Origin: Pochonia chlamydosporia 170
Lineage: Eukaryota; Ascomycota; Sordariomycetes; Hypocreales; Clavicipitaceae
DNA length: 64,000 nt
Direction of reading: 5' to 3'
NCBI RefSeq assembly: GCF_001653235.2
Contig: NW_019154049.1
Span: 288,859 to 352,858, forward strand
Shown here: one piece after another, positions 11,719-23,827 of the stretch
Layout of the letters: the number at the start of each line of letters is the position of its first letter
How positions within the stretch are numbered: position 1 is the first letter of the stretch
Program-made: the position numbers and the translations under genes
The notes under the pieces: generated by a model
The model's input: only the letters and a program-made list of their open reading frames with translations
What the model was told of the DNA's origin: nothing
Database searches by the model: none

Positions 11719-14131
11719 GTTGATGATGGATCGGATAGTGTTTAGGTATTAATTGATGGATGAGGGCGTAGCTGAATGTGAATTGAGATTGTAACTGGAT
11801 ATGGGATGCAAGTTCGATTTATTTATCTGTTGCACTGCCCGTGACGTCAGTTTGGATTGTTGCAAGACCAACAACCTAATCATAGCCCATCGGCCATGCA
11901 AAGAAAAGACAAACAGGAAGATGCTGTGACCGGCAGGCACACCACGGCGAGGATCCGAGGATGATCGACTCTCTACTCATGCACTTGAGTCAAACCTGCA
12001 AAGCAAAATCTCCACTTGTCGTCTCCCAATGCCGCCAAGTTTACATTGGAAATGACAAGATGGGTCAGTCCATGCAACCCTACATATCCCCAACTTCCCC
12101 AGTTTTTTTCCAGAATCTCAGGACATCTACGGCTATGCACTGGACGTGTTGATCAAGCAACACGTAAGTGCGTCGTCAAGTCCCGATTTAGATACAAGTC
12201 GCGTGACCGCCTTCTCTGTACACGTAAACCCTCACATCTGCCGAAACAGAACAGAGACGACGATGTGGTCCAATTAAGAGCTTGTGTAAATTATCCAATC
12301 GACTTCAGAATGACAAGTTGAATCAAGCCCGGAGGCGCCCGGTTCGTCCCTCTTGTCAAACGGAGCAAGCCCCGAAGCCATGCCGTTTAGCATACCCGAT
12401 TTAGACCACCCGAAAGAGGTTGGCGTAGATTACTCTATTTTCTTAGCACAAATGGAGAAGTCGCCTCGCAATCATTGCATAGCATGACAGACAACAGTCG
12501 GTTAAGCCGGCAATAGATGCGGAAACTAATGTGTACGGAAATGCTTCTACCCTGACGGCATTCACTGGCGAGACCAAAGTTCAACTTGGATGTTTTTCAT
12601 GTGGCGGATGAATTCCACTCTTTCCTGCAGGATTGTTGGTTGACGACGTGGGAATGGAACATTAAGGTCTTGGCATATGTAATAGCCCATGGCTTCTCCA
12701 TTAGAGTCCGCCTGCCCCATGGAATTGGGCTACCTCTGGTCAATTTCTCTGTTTCACTGTGCAATGTCCCGGTTTTCAGTTTGCGGAAGCCATTGGGTAA
12801 GTGTGTGGTCTGATTTGGATCAAATACGCATAAAAATAGGGCAGCTTGTCCTGCGCCACGAGAACTGCCTACTCTGCCACACAAGGCAGACCCATGGCTT
12901 GGCCATTTGCAGGCGCATTGAGCCTTATGCGCCAAGTATGTCCGACACGCAATCACTTCGTGGACAGGAGGGCCTGTCGTTGAATCTGGCTGGTATTGGA
13001 CAATTCATATAGAAGATGTTCTTCACGCGGCTTTCCAGCCTTGGCTAACTTATAATAATGGGGCAAATAAACATCGTAAGCATAAATCGCGGTTTAAAAA
13101 GCCTATTAGATGGCATGAATCTAATTATACCGCTCAAGCAGACGTACGATGTATGGACAATAGAACTACTCTACCAGCATCGCTGATGCCGTGCTCATAT
13201 TGGAGCCCTATAGCCTGGTTGTCGCCTACTGCTCTGTGTATTACTGCATTCTTCATGGAGCCTCAAAATCATGATTTTTCCTTTTTAACATATTTAGAAA
13301 AGTCTGGTGTGTTCGTCATCTCGGGTTAGGCTCTCAATGGACAGTTAGTGGCAGAATCGATGTCATGATAAGCACAGAGCATTGGACGCAACGGTTCAAG
13401 CTGATTGGATTCACTCACATTGATCTTTTAAGGCCTGAGTAGTAAAATACTCTTTGTGGCGATATTATCGCCAACCAAACCGAATTTGTCTTCTATGATA
13501 TCCTCTCTTACGTAGGCCATAGCGTGAAGCAATAATGTTGCCCTTTCAGGAGAGATTTGTATCCCGTCTGGTTGATATTGCGGAGACAGGCGTAGATTCA
13601 AGAAACGACTCGGCTCCTGGAACTAAAGAATGCTGACGATGCCAAAGACTGGCTTGACCGAAGGAGCCGATACCTGGGTCCACTGATATGCTCCGGACCA
13701 GCAATTCTTTCTGACAAGAGCTGGAGTTCTTAGTCATGGGTGAAACTCGTCACTTAGAGCAGATGTCCTCTCTGTATAGCCTATCTCATAATAATGAGAA
13801 GGAAGAATTGATGAAACCGTAACCAACCACATCGGATGTCGAAAACTGAATTCCCTCAGATTCGTGCGAATGGAAACCTGGGTACTTCCGGGTCAAAGCT
13901 GCGAAATGAACACCTAGAGCCTCTAAATTTGTCTATAAAGTTTATTACATATAATATTATACAGCTGGAAAGAAAATATGCTGTGCAGAGCTGCAAAGCG
14001 ACACTCTACGATGTCACTTGTCAACCCCACGCTTCAAGACTCAGCGGCACACAATTTGTGACTCGAGCAATCGCCAGAATAGGTGGATGGAAAAGAAGTT
14101 CAAAAAGTCAGACCGTGATAGACGTAACATC
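11719..14131. other. Long gene-poor interval
   Basis: About 2.4 kb separate the surface-protein gene from the 3' end of the amino-acid oxidase gene. Frames of up to about 120 codons are present but show no motifs, no signal peptides and no splice-consistent extensions. No tRNA-like box pattern or transposon coding remnant was recognised. Confidence 0.45.
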
Positions 14132-16800
14132 TTACACCTTGATCCAACGCCCCATCCACGTCTGGGTGATATGTTTTGCTTCATCGACCAAGCCAAGCTC
14201 TAAATTTGCATGTTAGTGTATAGACACCACTGCGGCAGATCACCGAGACCTGGGAAAAACAACAAGAACATACCGAGAAGCAATTGAACGGTGCCACGGA
14301 CTGCAGATTCCAAGGCAGAGGCGACTATTGTGCATGTTAATACTCCGGTTTATCAGCTGCTGGGTCTTTCATAACTTACTCCATGAATGAGTGTAGGCTG
14401 TGTGCTCGCCAATAAATATGATCTAACAATGTATTAGTTTTCATTTGCTTCATAAGCAAAGACTATACAATACAAGATGAATAGAAGGCCAAAATACTCA
14501 CATTATTCTCCGTGTTAAAGTAGCTCGGGATATACAGCTCATGCTGGCCAACATTTGGGAAAGCCCAGGCACCACCTCCAGTACCTTCGTCCATTAACCA
14601 GCATTTGCGGCTGAATTTGCCCGTGTACTTCTCACGCACGACAGGTCCGTGAATGTTCGTCAACGCGTCCAGTACATACTGCACATGTTCTTCTTCCGGT
14701 GTTGATACCCAGCGTTCGGCCCAGTCAAGCGCCTTGAGGTAGCTGCCAATGATATATGCTGGCCCAGTGGAGTTGAGGTTGTAGGACGGGTAGCACACAT
14801 CACCAATACCGGGAGGGCTAGTGATCGCATTGCAGCTGCCGAAAATTGGTTTCTCAAGATTCTCCCAGAACCGGTCTTGGAATTGAACGAAAACCTACGA
14901 GTGTGAGCGGTGCTGACGCTAGTGAACCTGGGGGGTGCTTACCTTGCAGGCCGGCTGATAGTTGAGATATGATATCGCGTTGGTCAATGTAGGGGAAAAT
15001 TCTAATACACGTACAATTAGATATCCTCATTTTGGAGGTCATTTTGGAGGATGGCTGTGCTTGGCAGTCTTACTGGGCAGCTCTCGCCATTTTCTCACTG
15101 CTGTGAAAGGCGCCGTGATTAGAGCATAGTCGTACGTGGTGTTTTGCCACTCGAGATCCATAAAGTTGTTTTTCCACGATATCTGGACCTCCTTCTTCCC
15201 TGGCGAAAACTTGATTTTCTCAACCTTGCGGTTATAATGGACATTGCTGCCAACGACACGTTCAAAGGCGTTTGGCAGTCGGTTCATTCCTAGGGAACAC
15301 GATCAACGTTAGTCCCCTCAAGTTTACTGCGCCGAGAAGCATAAAGTCTCACCCTTGTCAATAGTTACCCATTCGGTAGCTGAAAAATACAAATCGTCAT
15401 ATCTTTAGTTGCACCATTAGCGGATGTGGGTCAGTGAGGAATTGACTTGGAACTGAGAAGACGTACACATTGACCCAAAAGGGAGCTAAGGAGCCACCCG
15501 CAAGTGCCTGATCGGTTACGTTCAGACTGTATTTGAGAAAGTTGTGAATATAAGCAGACTCGGACCAGTTGTCACCTCCTTGGCCGTTCAGTCCCATATC
15601 TGGTGCATCGTCAGTACGGCTCATGGGCCACTGCAGTATGACGGTATCGATACACACCTAAGAACTTCTTATGTGCCTCGTAGATATTCTCGCTAACGAG
15701 CTTCCACATAGCTGGGTCGTGCTTGATCTTATTCAGTTTATCATTCAGTTCGTTCAGAGCCGGGTCGGATGACGTAGACGGAGGCTGAGCCGTGTATTCA
15801 CTTTCCGGCAATGCAGGCGCATTAAAAAAAGGAATCCAATTAATCTTCAGCGCGGGCTCATTCTTGTTAATCTTATTCAGCGTATCGGCAAGCTGAAACA
15901 CGATATGGTGATCCGTGAAGTTGAGGGTTTGGTTTGTGGGCAACGTGATGCTCAGAGGGATACGCATTGCCCCTTCTTCCTGGTATTCATAAGCCGACGG
16001 CGCCGAGTCATCAAAGTATTTGGTACGGATGCGGCTACGGTATCGTTACTTGGCAATTCATTTGAAGAGGCGAGGCGTATACTTACCCTCCCAGTCGGCC
16101 GCTTGACTCGGATATTTCAATGTTGTTGAACCCTGCTGTTTTCAACAAATACTAACCTACTGTTAGTAATGGCTCGTCGATTTCCGTGACTTGAACCCAC
16201 ATAAGACATGAGCCCAGAGATGCCACCGCCAATAATGCCAATTCCTACACTTGTTAGCTAGGTGAGTCGACCAATAGGCTTGAAGAACTCACTTTTACAT
16301 TTCGCAGCTTTTACATCAACGGCGCCAATCTCCTTGTTCTTGAGGAGCTTAACTCCGTCAAACCAAGGACCCTCGGCGTCTATGCCGGACGCGTTTGTCA
16401 TTGCGACGGAACTCCCATCTCTCTTGACGTTGGGGTGTGAGCCAGCAAACTCGATGGGGTTGCTTCGACCAAGAAGCCTATTTGAGCCTTTTTTCCAAGC
16501 TGAGATACAGCCTCCCGATTGCTCATTGTCTGAAGTCACCCACACAAACCTCTGGTTGCCGTGGTCTGTAACATTCGCTGCGCTGGAAGTAAATATTTCT
16601 GAGCCGGAGCTATTGGTCGCATCACATGGCCCATACGTGAAAGTGTGTAAGTCTTTCACGTCTTGGAGGTAGTCTACGTGGACATTGCTGAGTGCCGAAT
16701 CCACGGCTGACGGAACCCGAATATGTATGTGTTGAGTAGCAGGGGATGCCGAAACTGTTGCAGCAAGGAAGAAGAGACCAAGTACACGACTGACGGCCAT
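14132..16800 (-). CDS. Secreted L-amino-acid oxidase (flavin amine oxidase family)
   Basis: The gene has many short introns; the first exons are 16800-16293, 16244-16201 and 16151-16087. A signal peptide (MAVSRVLGLFFLAATVSA) starts the protein. The FAD-binding Rossmann motif GIIGGGISGLMSYYLL spans exons 2-3, followed by SGRLGGRIRTKYFDD. The middle carries ATEWVTIDKGMNRLP and LTNAISYLNYQPACK; the C-terminus has GEHTAYTHSWIASALESAVRG, the usual FAD-contacting end of this family, before the stop at 14132. Such enzymes oxidise L-amino acids to keto acids, ammonia and hydrogen peroxide, serving nitrogen scavenging or antagonism. It is divergent from a Zn2Cys6 regulator. Coding sequence is complete with no disabling change, provided the noncanonical-looking acceptor GGTTAG at 16152 is used. 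Confidence 0.9.
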
Positions 16801-17359
16801 TTTAACGAAATTTCAAACGAAAGAAAAGACTTGGAAAAGACTGGAAATGCCTGAGCGGTGTTTGCAGTGATACATAGTTTACAGTGTAGTCTAAAGGATA
16901 GCTCTTTATATTTATTTATCACCTCATTTATTCTTTCATCACTACAATAGAGTCAATGCCAGACCTAAGTCTCAAGACGGCAATAGATACGGCATTCTAG
17001 TCAGTCAAATTTCCGGAAACGATACGGGCGTGTATGTGGGATCTGTTTGACATATTTCTTCCTAACAGCTTTCAGACAATTATCCAAGGGCATGTCGTTC
17101 GGCCGTATGTGTGGGCCATAAGCACCGGCTGAAGCCGATACATGGGATCTATCTTGCGGCCGTATTTGCGGGACTCCGATTATGCTGACGGGCGCCATCA
17201 AAATGTAGATCATTGACCATTCAGGCTAGTCAACCAGCGGTAAATTGGAATAAACCAAAGCTGACATTATTATCGTCATTTCTCCTACACCATAAGTCTT
17301 GCTCGAGTGTACGTTTGTGGTCATCTACATTGAGCCATTTCGCCAAGCGCACCGCAGGA
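16801..17359. promoter_or_regulatory. Shared promoter of oxidase and regulator genes
   Basis: The interval between two head-to-head genes holds no coding frame of its own. TATA-like AT-rich sequence near 16905-16920 lies about 100 bp upstream of the oxidase start. Multiple CGG/CCG triplets cluster at 17098-17180. Confidence 0.4.
17126..17137. promoter_or_regulatory. CGG-N6-CCG inverted triplet, candidate Zn2Cys6 site
   Basis: CGGCTGAAGCCG lies in the 560-bp interval between the oxidase and the Zn2Cys6 gene. Inverted CGG triplets with six-base spacing are recognised by dimeric factors such as PPR1 and UaY. Additional CGG triplets flank it between 17098 and 17180. Use by the adjacent regulator is inference. 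Confidence 0.4.
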
Positions 17360-20198
17360 ATGGATTCCGGTGCAGTATCCGATCCGACAAGAAACACCAG
17401 CAACTTGGCCATACGTGCCAATCCTGATTCGGATAAGGAAGCTGACTGGGATGCTTCTCGTCCCCAAGCAGCCCGGAGACGACGGAATCGAGTGATTCAC
17501 TCATGCATGGAATGTCGCCGCCGAAAGAAGAAATGCGACAGAGCGGTAAAGCAGACCCTTGAACCACCTCACCGTGCCTTCTAATAAAGGAGACAGGATC
17601 GTTGCCGAAACTGCATTGAATCTGGCCAGCAATGCATCTATGTTCCGCCTGCAGATTCTGAAACTCGGTTAACTTACATGTTGACTCGAATGAAGGAGGA
17701 AAAGGATGCAATCGAAGCTACGCTCCTAAAGGATACGTACGAGGACCACGCTCGTTCCGGGAAATCCGGACAAAGTCGAAAGCGCTCTAGAGCACCTAGA
17801 GATGAAGGAACAGATGAAGCGGAAGAGTCTAACAGCGATGATGATGGATATCTAGAACCCACGCCGTTGGCAGTCGAGCACGCAGCCTATGCAACCAGTG
17901 CGGATGATGATGTAGACGGACTGGGCATAATGATTGGGAGAATGCGACTGACTGAGCGTATCGGCGGCTTATATCGCCCATGGATCGCTGACGAGGTATG
18001 TATACATTATCAAGTTACCCCTCAGCTCTTAAGATTTCTGAACGTGGGATAGATCATGTCCTCACTACAACACAACCCCAGCCGATCCTCTCCTTCAGTA
18101 CAGTCAGCCACAGTTTCAGTCCCTCCTGATGATGTCGAGGAAACTGAACAATTCTCCTCCGCACCATCTCTCAATCTGATACTCGGCCATGGTCACCATC
18201 ATGAAGATTTAGTGCAGTATATTCCCACCCGCAACATTACAGACAGGCTTCTAGAGCAGTACTGGGCTGCAGTTCATCCTATAGTGCGAACACTTCACCG
18301 ACCTTCATTCGCACAGCGATATGAGACTCTCTGGGAGGCGATTGAAAACGGAGACCAGGTGGCACCGTCCTTGGTTGCTTTGGTCTGCGCTGTGCTCATG
18401 TCTGCTCTAACTAGCATGGGCAACCAGCACGTATTGGAGGCTTGCTCCGTTTCCAAGATCAACCTTCATAGTCGTTTGAAATTGGGTACGGAGCTTGCCC
18501 TAAGTCAAGCAGAGCTATTGAAGTCGTCGAAGACGGAGACAATACAAGCTTTTGTGACATATATGGTATGTGTGTTGTCACTATTTCCAACTCCTAGCCT
18601 TCAACCCCGCAGTCATTTTTAACACCCTGCTCATTACGTAGCTTTCTATTTGTGTCGGTGAGACATCTCGTGCTCATTCAGTCTTGACCGGCATGGTCGT
18701 CAGACTAGCAGAATGTATGGGCCTTCATCGCGATCCATCTGAATACGGCTTCTCACCAGCAGAGTGCCAGACTCGACGACTCATCTGGTACCAAATATGC
18801 TACCTAGACATCAAAACAAGCAGCATCCAAGGACCTCGACCATTCATCCACGCTGACGGATACACCACACGTCTTCCCTTGGAACTGACCTCGCCGATAC
18901 CCATGCAAAACACGCCTCGTCCCTGCCACGACTTAATATTTCCCATGATTCGGTTCGAATGTCAAGAAATGCAGCGCAAGTGCTTAAAAATGCGACAAAG
19001 AGTGGACCAGAAGAGGCTAAGTATCACCAAAGCAATTTCTAAGGTCGAGGCATTCCGTATCGCGATGGAAGCCAAGTACACGCCTTTCCTCGACTCACCG
19101 TCCCCGAGCCCAATGCAGAAAATGGCGAGACTAGTGATGACGCTCTTCATCAGCCTTATTTACCCTTTTCTGCTACACCGATACATGAACAGCGTTACGT
19201 ATCGCATGCCTGACAGGCTACGCCAAATAGTTCTTGTCAAAGGCACAGAGGCGCTGGAAGCAGCAGTAAAGCTAGACGCATCTGAAGATCTCCAGCACTG
19301 GGCCTGGTATAATTCCTCTTATCAGGAATATCACATTGCGTTTCTGCTCCTATTTGAGGTGTTTAATTACCCTCTCCGCAAGGAAGCGAGCAGGATATGG
19401 GTGTGCCTCGACTGGATATTCGCGGATGTGTTGGCAGGCGTACCTTTCGTAGGTGCAGGCGTCCACGCTTCAATGCAGGACATTATTGCACATCGGGACA
19501 GTAAAGCGAGATATATCTTGACTACGATTTCTGAACGGATGCGCATCTATCAACGAGCCAAGGGATTGAGATCGCCGGCACAGTTCCACGAATCCATGGT
19601 TGTGGTTACGCCTCAGAAGGCTGGTGACGACTTTGATCCCATGATGCCGCTCAACTATGCACACGCGATGCCTGAATTAAGCACTAGCAGTGTGAGCCTT
19701 TGTGAGGCTTCTCATCCTCAGCCGTCTCTTGGTAGTACGAGACGCTCACAATCAGGAACTCAACGTTCATCAATTTTAGCAGATGACGGCCACAGAACGG
19801 CGAATGCGTGGCCACATGTCTTGGAAAAGGAGGGCAGTTGGGGTATCCATACTTCTCCAGGCATGTTTTCGGACACGAAATTGGATAACGATAGATTAAG
19901 TGGCGAAAGACTTCAATCTGGCCATCTTGGTGATGAACCGGGCACAACGACAACTGGAGATGTAACATCTGCGCATTCCGAACACGACCCCCAAAGCCAG
20001 GAACAGCCGCTGATAGATATAGACTGGGTAAGCAAAACACGATACTCTGAACTGGCTTGTCAAACACCTGTATTGATTACTTTCATTTTGCGACAGGTTC
20101 TCTGGGACACGTTGTTTCCGCCGCAGATCAATAACGGCGATTTGGATATAGCCGAGCATGGCTCATGGTTAGACGGGCCATCCAGTAACAGCTATTAG
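17360..20198 (+). CDS. Zn2Cys6 transcription factor with fungal-specific TF domain
   Basis: Five exons (17360-17545, 17597-17995, 18053-18565, 18642-20027, 20097-20198) give 861 residues. The binuclear zinc cluster CX2CX6CX5CX2CX6C is split by intron 1: CMECRRRKKKCDRA then DRCRNCIESGQQC. An acidic/serine-rich linker follows (around residues 100-200). The regulatory domain (PF04082 type) begins at LLEQYWAAVHPIVRTLHRPSF and includes GLHRDPSEYGFSPAECQTRRLIWYQ (shown as two parts: GLHRDPSEYGFSP and AECQTRRLIW). The last intron is in frame, so both spliced and retained forms would be open. I start at the ATG before the cluster (MDSGAVSD). The divergent position suggests control of the amino-acid oxidase gene, which is inference. 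Confidence 0.9.
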
Positions 20199-21047
20199 GT
20201 TATATTGTGAGGGCATCTACATAGTCATGGAATTTCATAGGCGAGAAAGTATGCGCCCGTGATAAGAGCTGCGAATAAGGCTTTTTTTTTTTAACGCCAT
20301 GGGACAAACAATGCGCCAAAACAACAGAGTTGAAGTCATCAAAAGTGTCATGTATAGATGTTACGACTCGAGGTGATAGGGGTCACTTAGATTGTTTCTG
20401 AATGTATGGCTACATATACTTTTGTAAAATCTCCACATGAGAATATTGTCGCCAATCTGAAGTGAACTGTCTCGTGTCAAACCTTGGTTCCTTCAAAGCG
20501 GGTTATGCCACGGACGCAGGTCTCTGTTGCGCGCTGTCGTGGAATAGAGCCAACATCGAGGAGGCGCTGTTCCCCCGTTCATATTGGCTCATTGCCACAC
20601 ATAGATCCTGTAGACTCGGGCTAATTTGATGCAGATACATGGCGATGGCAGCTGTCTGTTTACGCGGCCACAATCGAGAGAAACAGTAAATGGGAGCTGC
20701 CTGGATGATATCAATTACAGTTTGGAAGCGAAGAAGATGATCGGGGTAAATTAGTTGAGTCAATCTTGCAATGAAGTCTGGTGTCAAGTGTCAACTGGTT
20801 GTTCGGCCTTGGAGAAACAGGGCACCCGTGTGTGCTCAATGTGCACCAGACATGCATGACAAACTACATTCACCTTGGGAGGCTTCCCCATACAATGAGA
20901 GCCCTCTCTCTCCCTCTCTCTCACCTACGAACCCTTCCACCAGAACCCGACCAACTCGTTGGACCGCAACGCCATGCTGATGCCGGACCAGCAAACCCTC
21001 CGTGATAAATCCTAGGGTTCTTAACGACTGCAGCTGCAGCCATAGCC
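20199..21047. other. Intergenic region
   Basis: A T-run sits at 20281-20292 and a CT-rich stretch at 20900-20930. A minus-strand frame at 20503-20787 looks protein-like but lacks an ATG and has an upstream stop, so it was not called. Confidence 0.45.
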
Positions 21048-21932
21048 ATGTCCTTGGACACGAGTGCGGAAACGTCACCTCGGCTACCGTTCTTTGCTCT
21101 TCAATCCCGCCTCCCAGCTCCGTTGCCAACAGCGGAGGAGATTGAAACTTCGAGCGAGCTCCTTCAGGAATATACCGGCCGACGAATCGTGCGTTTCGGT
21201 GACCATTACATAATAAAATATGGCTTAAATGTGAGCCCGGTCGAGGGTGAGAATATGTTACTAATCGGAAAGATATTGCCCGCCCATGTGCCAGAAGTAT
21301 ATGCAATATATTCCACCAAAAATGAAGAAGGCGGCCTTGTCTACTACATAATCATGGAACGCATCGCTGGACATGGGCTGGACGCCTTATGGAACGGCCT
21401 TGACTCAGCGAGAAAAACTGAAATTGCTCGAAAACTGCGGTCGTGCCTGGACACAGTACGGAGGCTCCCTTCCCCAGGTTATTTCGGGTGTATTGGCAGA
21501 CGGAAATTCGAAGATTCCATGTTCTGGGTAGCGCCCGATGATGATAGTCTGAGCTCTACAATCAGCGGGCCGTTTGAGTCGGAGTCTCTATTAAACAGCG
21601 CTTTAATTGAGAAGTATCTTTATAACAGTGGACTGGATCAGAAGGCTGCGTTTTACCGCCGCGTACTTCCTCTCATTCTGCGTGGTCACAAGCCAGTATT
21701 CACGCACGGCGACTTGCACAGAAAGAATGTCATATTAAGGGAAAACGGTGAGCTCGTTTTACTTGATTGGGAGGCCGCTGGTTGGTATCCCGAATACTGG
21801 GAGTATGCCATGGCAATGTTTGCGTGTGGCGCTTGGCAGGATGATTGGCACGAGTTCCTCGGCCAGGTCTTGGTAGAATACCCAACCGAATATGCATGGT
21901 TTGATATGCTGAGGAGAGAAATATGGAGCTAG
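21048..21932 (+). CDS. APH/choline-kinase-like phosphotransferase
   Basis: This intronless gene of 294 residues carries the phosphotransferase loop HGDLHRKN with the catalytic His/Asp region starting at residue 220, and the metal-binding LLDWEAAG about 20 residues later. The N-terminal lobe shows a nucleotide-binding beta sheet around VVRFGDHYIIKYG-like sequence (seen as IVRFGDHYIIKYG) and the hinge YYIIMERIAGHGL. These are features of the aminoglycoside phosphotransferase (APH, PF01636) family. Fungal members are numerous and mostly of unknown substrate; resistance should not be assumed. Length agrees with the family and the C-terminus is complete. Confidence 0.85.
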   Translation: MSLDTSAETSPRLPFFALQSRLPAPLPTAEEIETSSELLQEYTGRRIVRFGDHYIIKYGLNVSPVEGENMLLIGKILPAHVPEVYAIYSTKNEEGGLVYYIIMERIAGHGLDALWNGLDSARKTEIARKLRSCLDTVRRLPSPGYFGCIGRRKFEDSMFWVAPDDDSLSSTISGPFESESLLNSALIEKYLYNSGLDQKAAFYRRVLPLILRGHKPVFTHGDLHRKNVILRENGELVLLDWEAAGWYPEYWEYAMAMFACGAWQDDWHEFLGQVLVEYPTEYAWFDMLRREIWS

Positions 21933-22286
21933 AAGAGCAATGACCTTGAAATATTAAGCAGGACGTGTATAAAATTATCTCCGAAACGCAGACAAGGACG
22001 GTCCTGGGCGTTTATTCAGCCAATGCCCGGTAGTTAGATGTGACTGCAAATGCTATCAATCTATTTCAAGGGAGGCGACCATGGGGTCGGCGTATCGCGC
22101 TCTTTGCACGGACAAAAATTGATCGGCGGTCATTATGAATTGACAACATCGCAAAGTCAAACGCTTCCCTGCTGGGTTTTTTTGTATAGAAACCCCAGAA
22201 TATCACTATGGTTTCTTGTTGTGTTGCATTCTGCTTGACATCACTTTTATTCACGTCTTTTTAGCAACAAAACAGAGCCCACAGCA
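21933..22286. other. Short intergenic region
   Basis: No gene or motif was seen between the phosphotransferase gene and the chimeric kinase relic. Confidence 0.5.
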
Positions 22287-23621
22287 ATGTCGTACCCGAT
22301 TTACAAAGTCGCTTATCTTGGCCTTCCTCGCAATCACCATGCCACTTTTGTTGAAACTGACGCCAACGGCGGTGGGGTAGTCTTCCATGTGACAGGAGAT
22401 ATACAGAACGGGATGCGATTTGAGACCAAGGCAGCTAAACGCCCTGAGGACGAATTTCGAATGCCAACCCATCACACGAGGGTCTCTCGTATATTCGAAC
22501 ACCAATTGATGTCTTCGATTTGCCTGGCGACGGTGGGACGCACAAATGTCTAGTATTCGAACCTATGAGAGAGACTCTTTCCCAGTTCCAGCAAAGACTG
22601 CCACGGCAAAGGCTAGGGCTTTCCTTGTTTAAAGCGTACATGTTTTGTCTTCTTCAAGCGCTGGACTACTTGCATACAGACTGCCGTTTGATCCATACAG
22701 GTATGAGTTTGGCATTCCGCCTCTTGCTTATGCTGCTGACCATTTAGACATCAAGGATGACAACATCATGGTGACGATTGAAGACGATTCGGTGCTAGAA
22801 GACCTTGTTCATTACTACAAGACCAACTCCCAACCTCGACACATCCGAAAGGAAGATGGGCGTGTGATGTACCTGTCGCATGATGAGTTTGGTGGTCTAC
22901 GAGGAACTAACTTTTTACCGCAGCTGACTGACTTTAATCTCTGCTTCCCTGGATTCCCTGATAACCGGGGGCATATCTCTCCAATCCAATCTCACCGATA
23001 TCCTGTGCCGGAGGTGTTTCTCGGCTGTCCATGGTCTTATGGCGCCGATATATGGAATCTCGGCTTAATGGTAAGTAGAAACGTTGTGTAAATTAACTAC
23101 TCTCTTTTATACTGGCTCTAACTGAAGCAGATGTGGAACCTCTTGGAAAACACCAGCCTATTCGATCATCCTGCAGGCGACGACGGGCAATACGACGCAC
23201 ACGGCCATCTTGCTCACATGGTTTCTATGCTTGGTGATCCTCCCGCGGTTCTAATTCAGAGAGAGCGCATGTGCCGTAAGGCTAAACTCGGTAGAGTGAT
23301 TGTGAACCCGAAGGGTAAAGAGTGTGAAATAATGAACGAGTTCTGGGGAGGACCGTTTTTCGACAAGGACGGTACGTTGCGAAACGCAAAGCTACAAATT
23401 GATCAAAAGTGACTGATTGTTTCATGACAGGCTATATAATTCGCAAAGATCTGGTTAGAGGGGAGACGCAATTGTCTGACACGGTGACAGAGCTTGCTGG
23501 GGAGGAAAAGAGGCAGTTCTTGGACTTTGCTGGCTCTATGCTGCAATGGCTGCCTGAGAAGAGGAAGACTGCGAAAGAGCTTGTGCAGCATCCCTTTCTT
23601 GAAGATTTAAAGATTCCTTGA
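22287..23621 (+). pseudogene. Chimeric relic: small conserved protein start fused to C-lobe of SRPK-like kinase
   Basis: The first 56 codons from 22287 (MSYPIYKVAYLGLPRNHHA...) read like the start of a common small fungal protein family. Around 22450 similarity passes, in another frame, to a kinase starting near NPSHEGLSYIRTPID, and continues with HTDIKDDNIM, LTDFNLCFPG and GADIWNLGLM. Three introns (22700-22749, near 23071-23130, near 23372-23430) splice correctly in the kinase part, which stops at 23621. The kinase lacks its whole N-lobe, including the glycine loop and the lysine, and DFG reads DFN. No intron explains the frame change at 22450. The best reading is two truncated genes joined by recombination; a novel fused gene is less likely. 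Confidence 0.7.
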
Positions 23622-23827
23622 ACGAATATCGTGGTGATGTGCATCGAGTTGGGGTAAGTGGGTTTAGTACACTACGAAATGGCGTTAAGTTTCCTTGGAT
23701 GCCTAGTTTGTCTGACAGATGAAATTGGCTGCACAGCGAGAAGTTCGGCAAGGCTGTGTTGCTAGATATATTTAAAAGGATACATTGCAAGATATAGTTC
23801 CAACTTCCAACACTGTTTGGCATGAGC

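Noticed and set aside
13836..14216. Plus-strand ORF of 126 codons
   Set aside because: It runs antisense over the last exon of the oxidase gene and has no motif.
15600..15660. Apparent frameshift in the oxidase gene
   Set aside because: A 58-bp intron with GTGTGT donor and TACTGAC branch restores the frame (KKFL then DMGLNGQGG).
20503..20787. Minus-strand frame of 94 codons that reads like a globular protein
   Set aside because: It begins at TTG, has a stop just upstream and no convincing acceptor; no family recognised.
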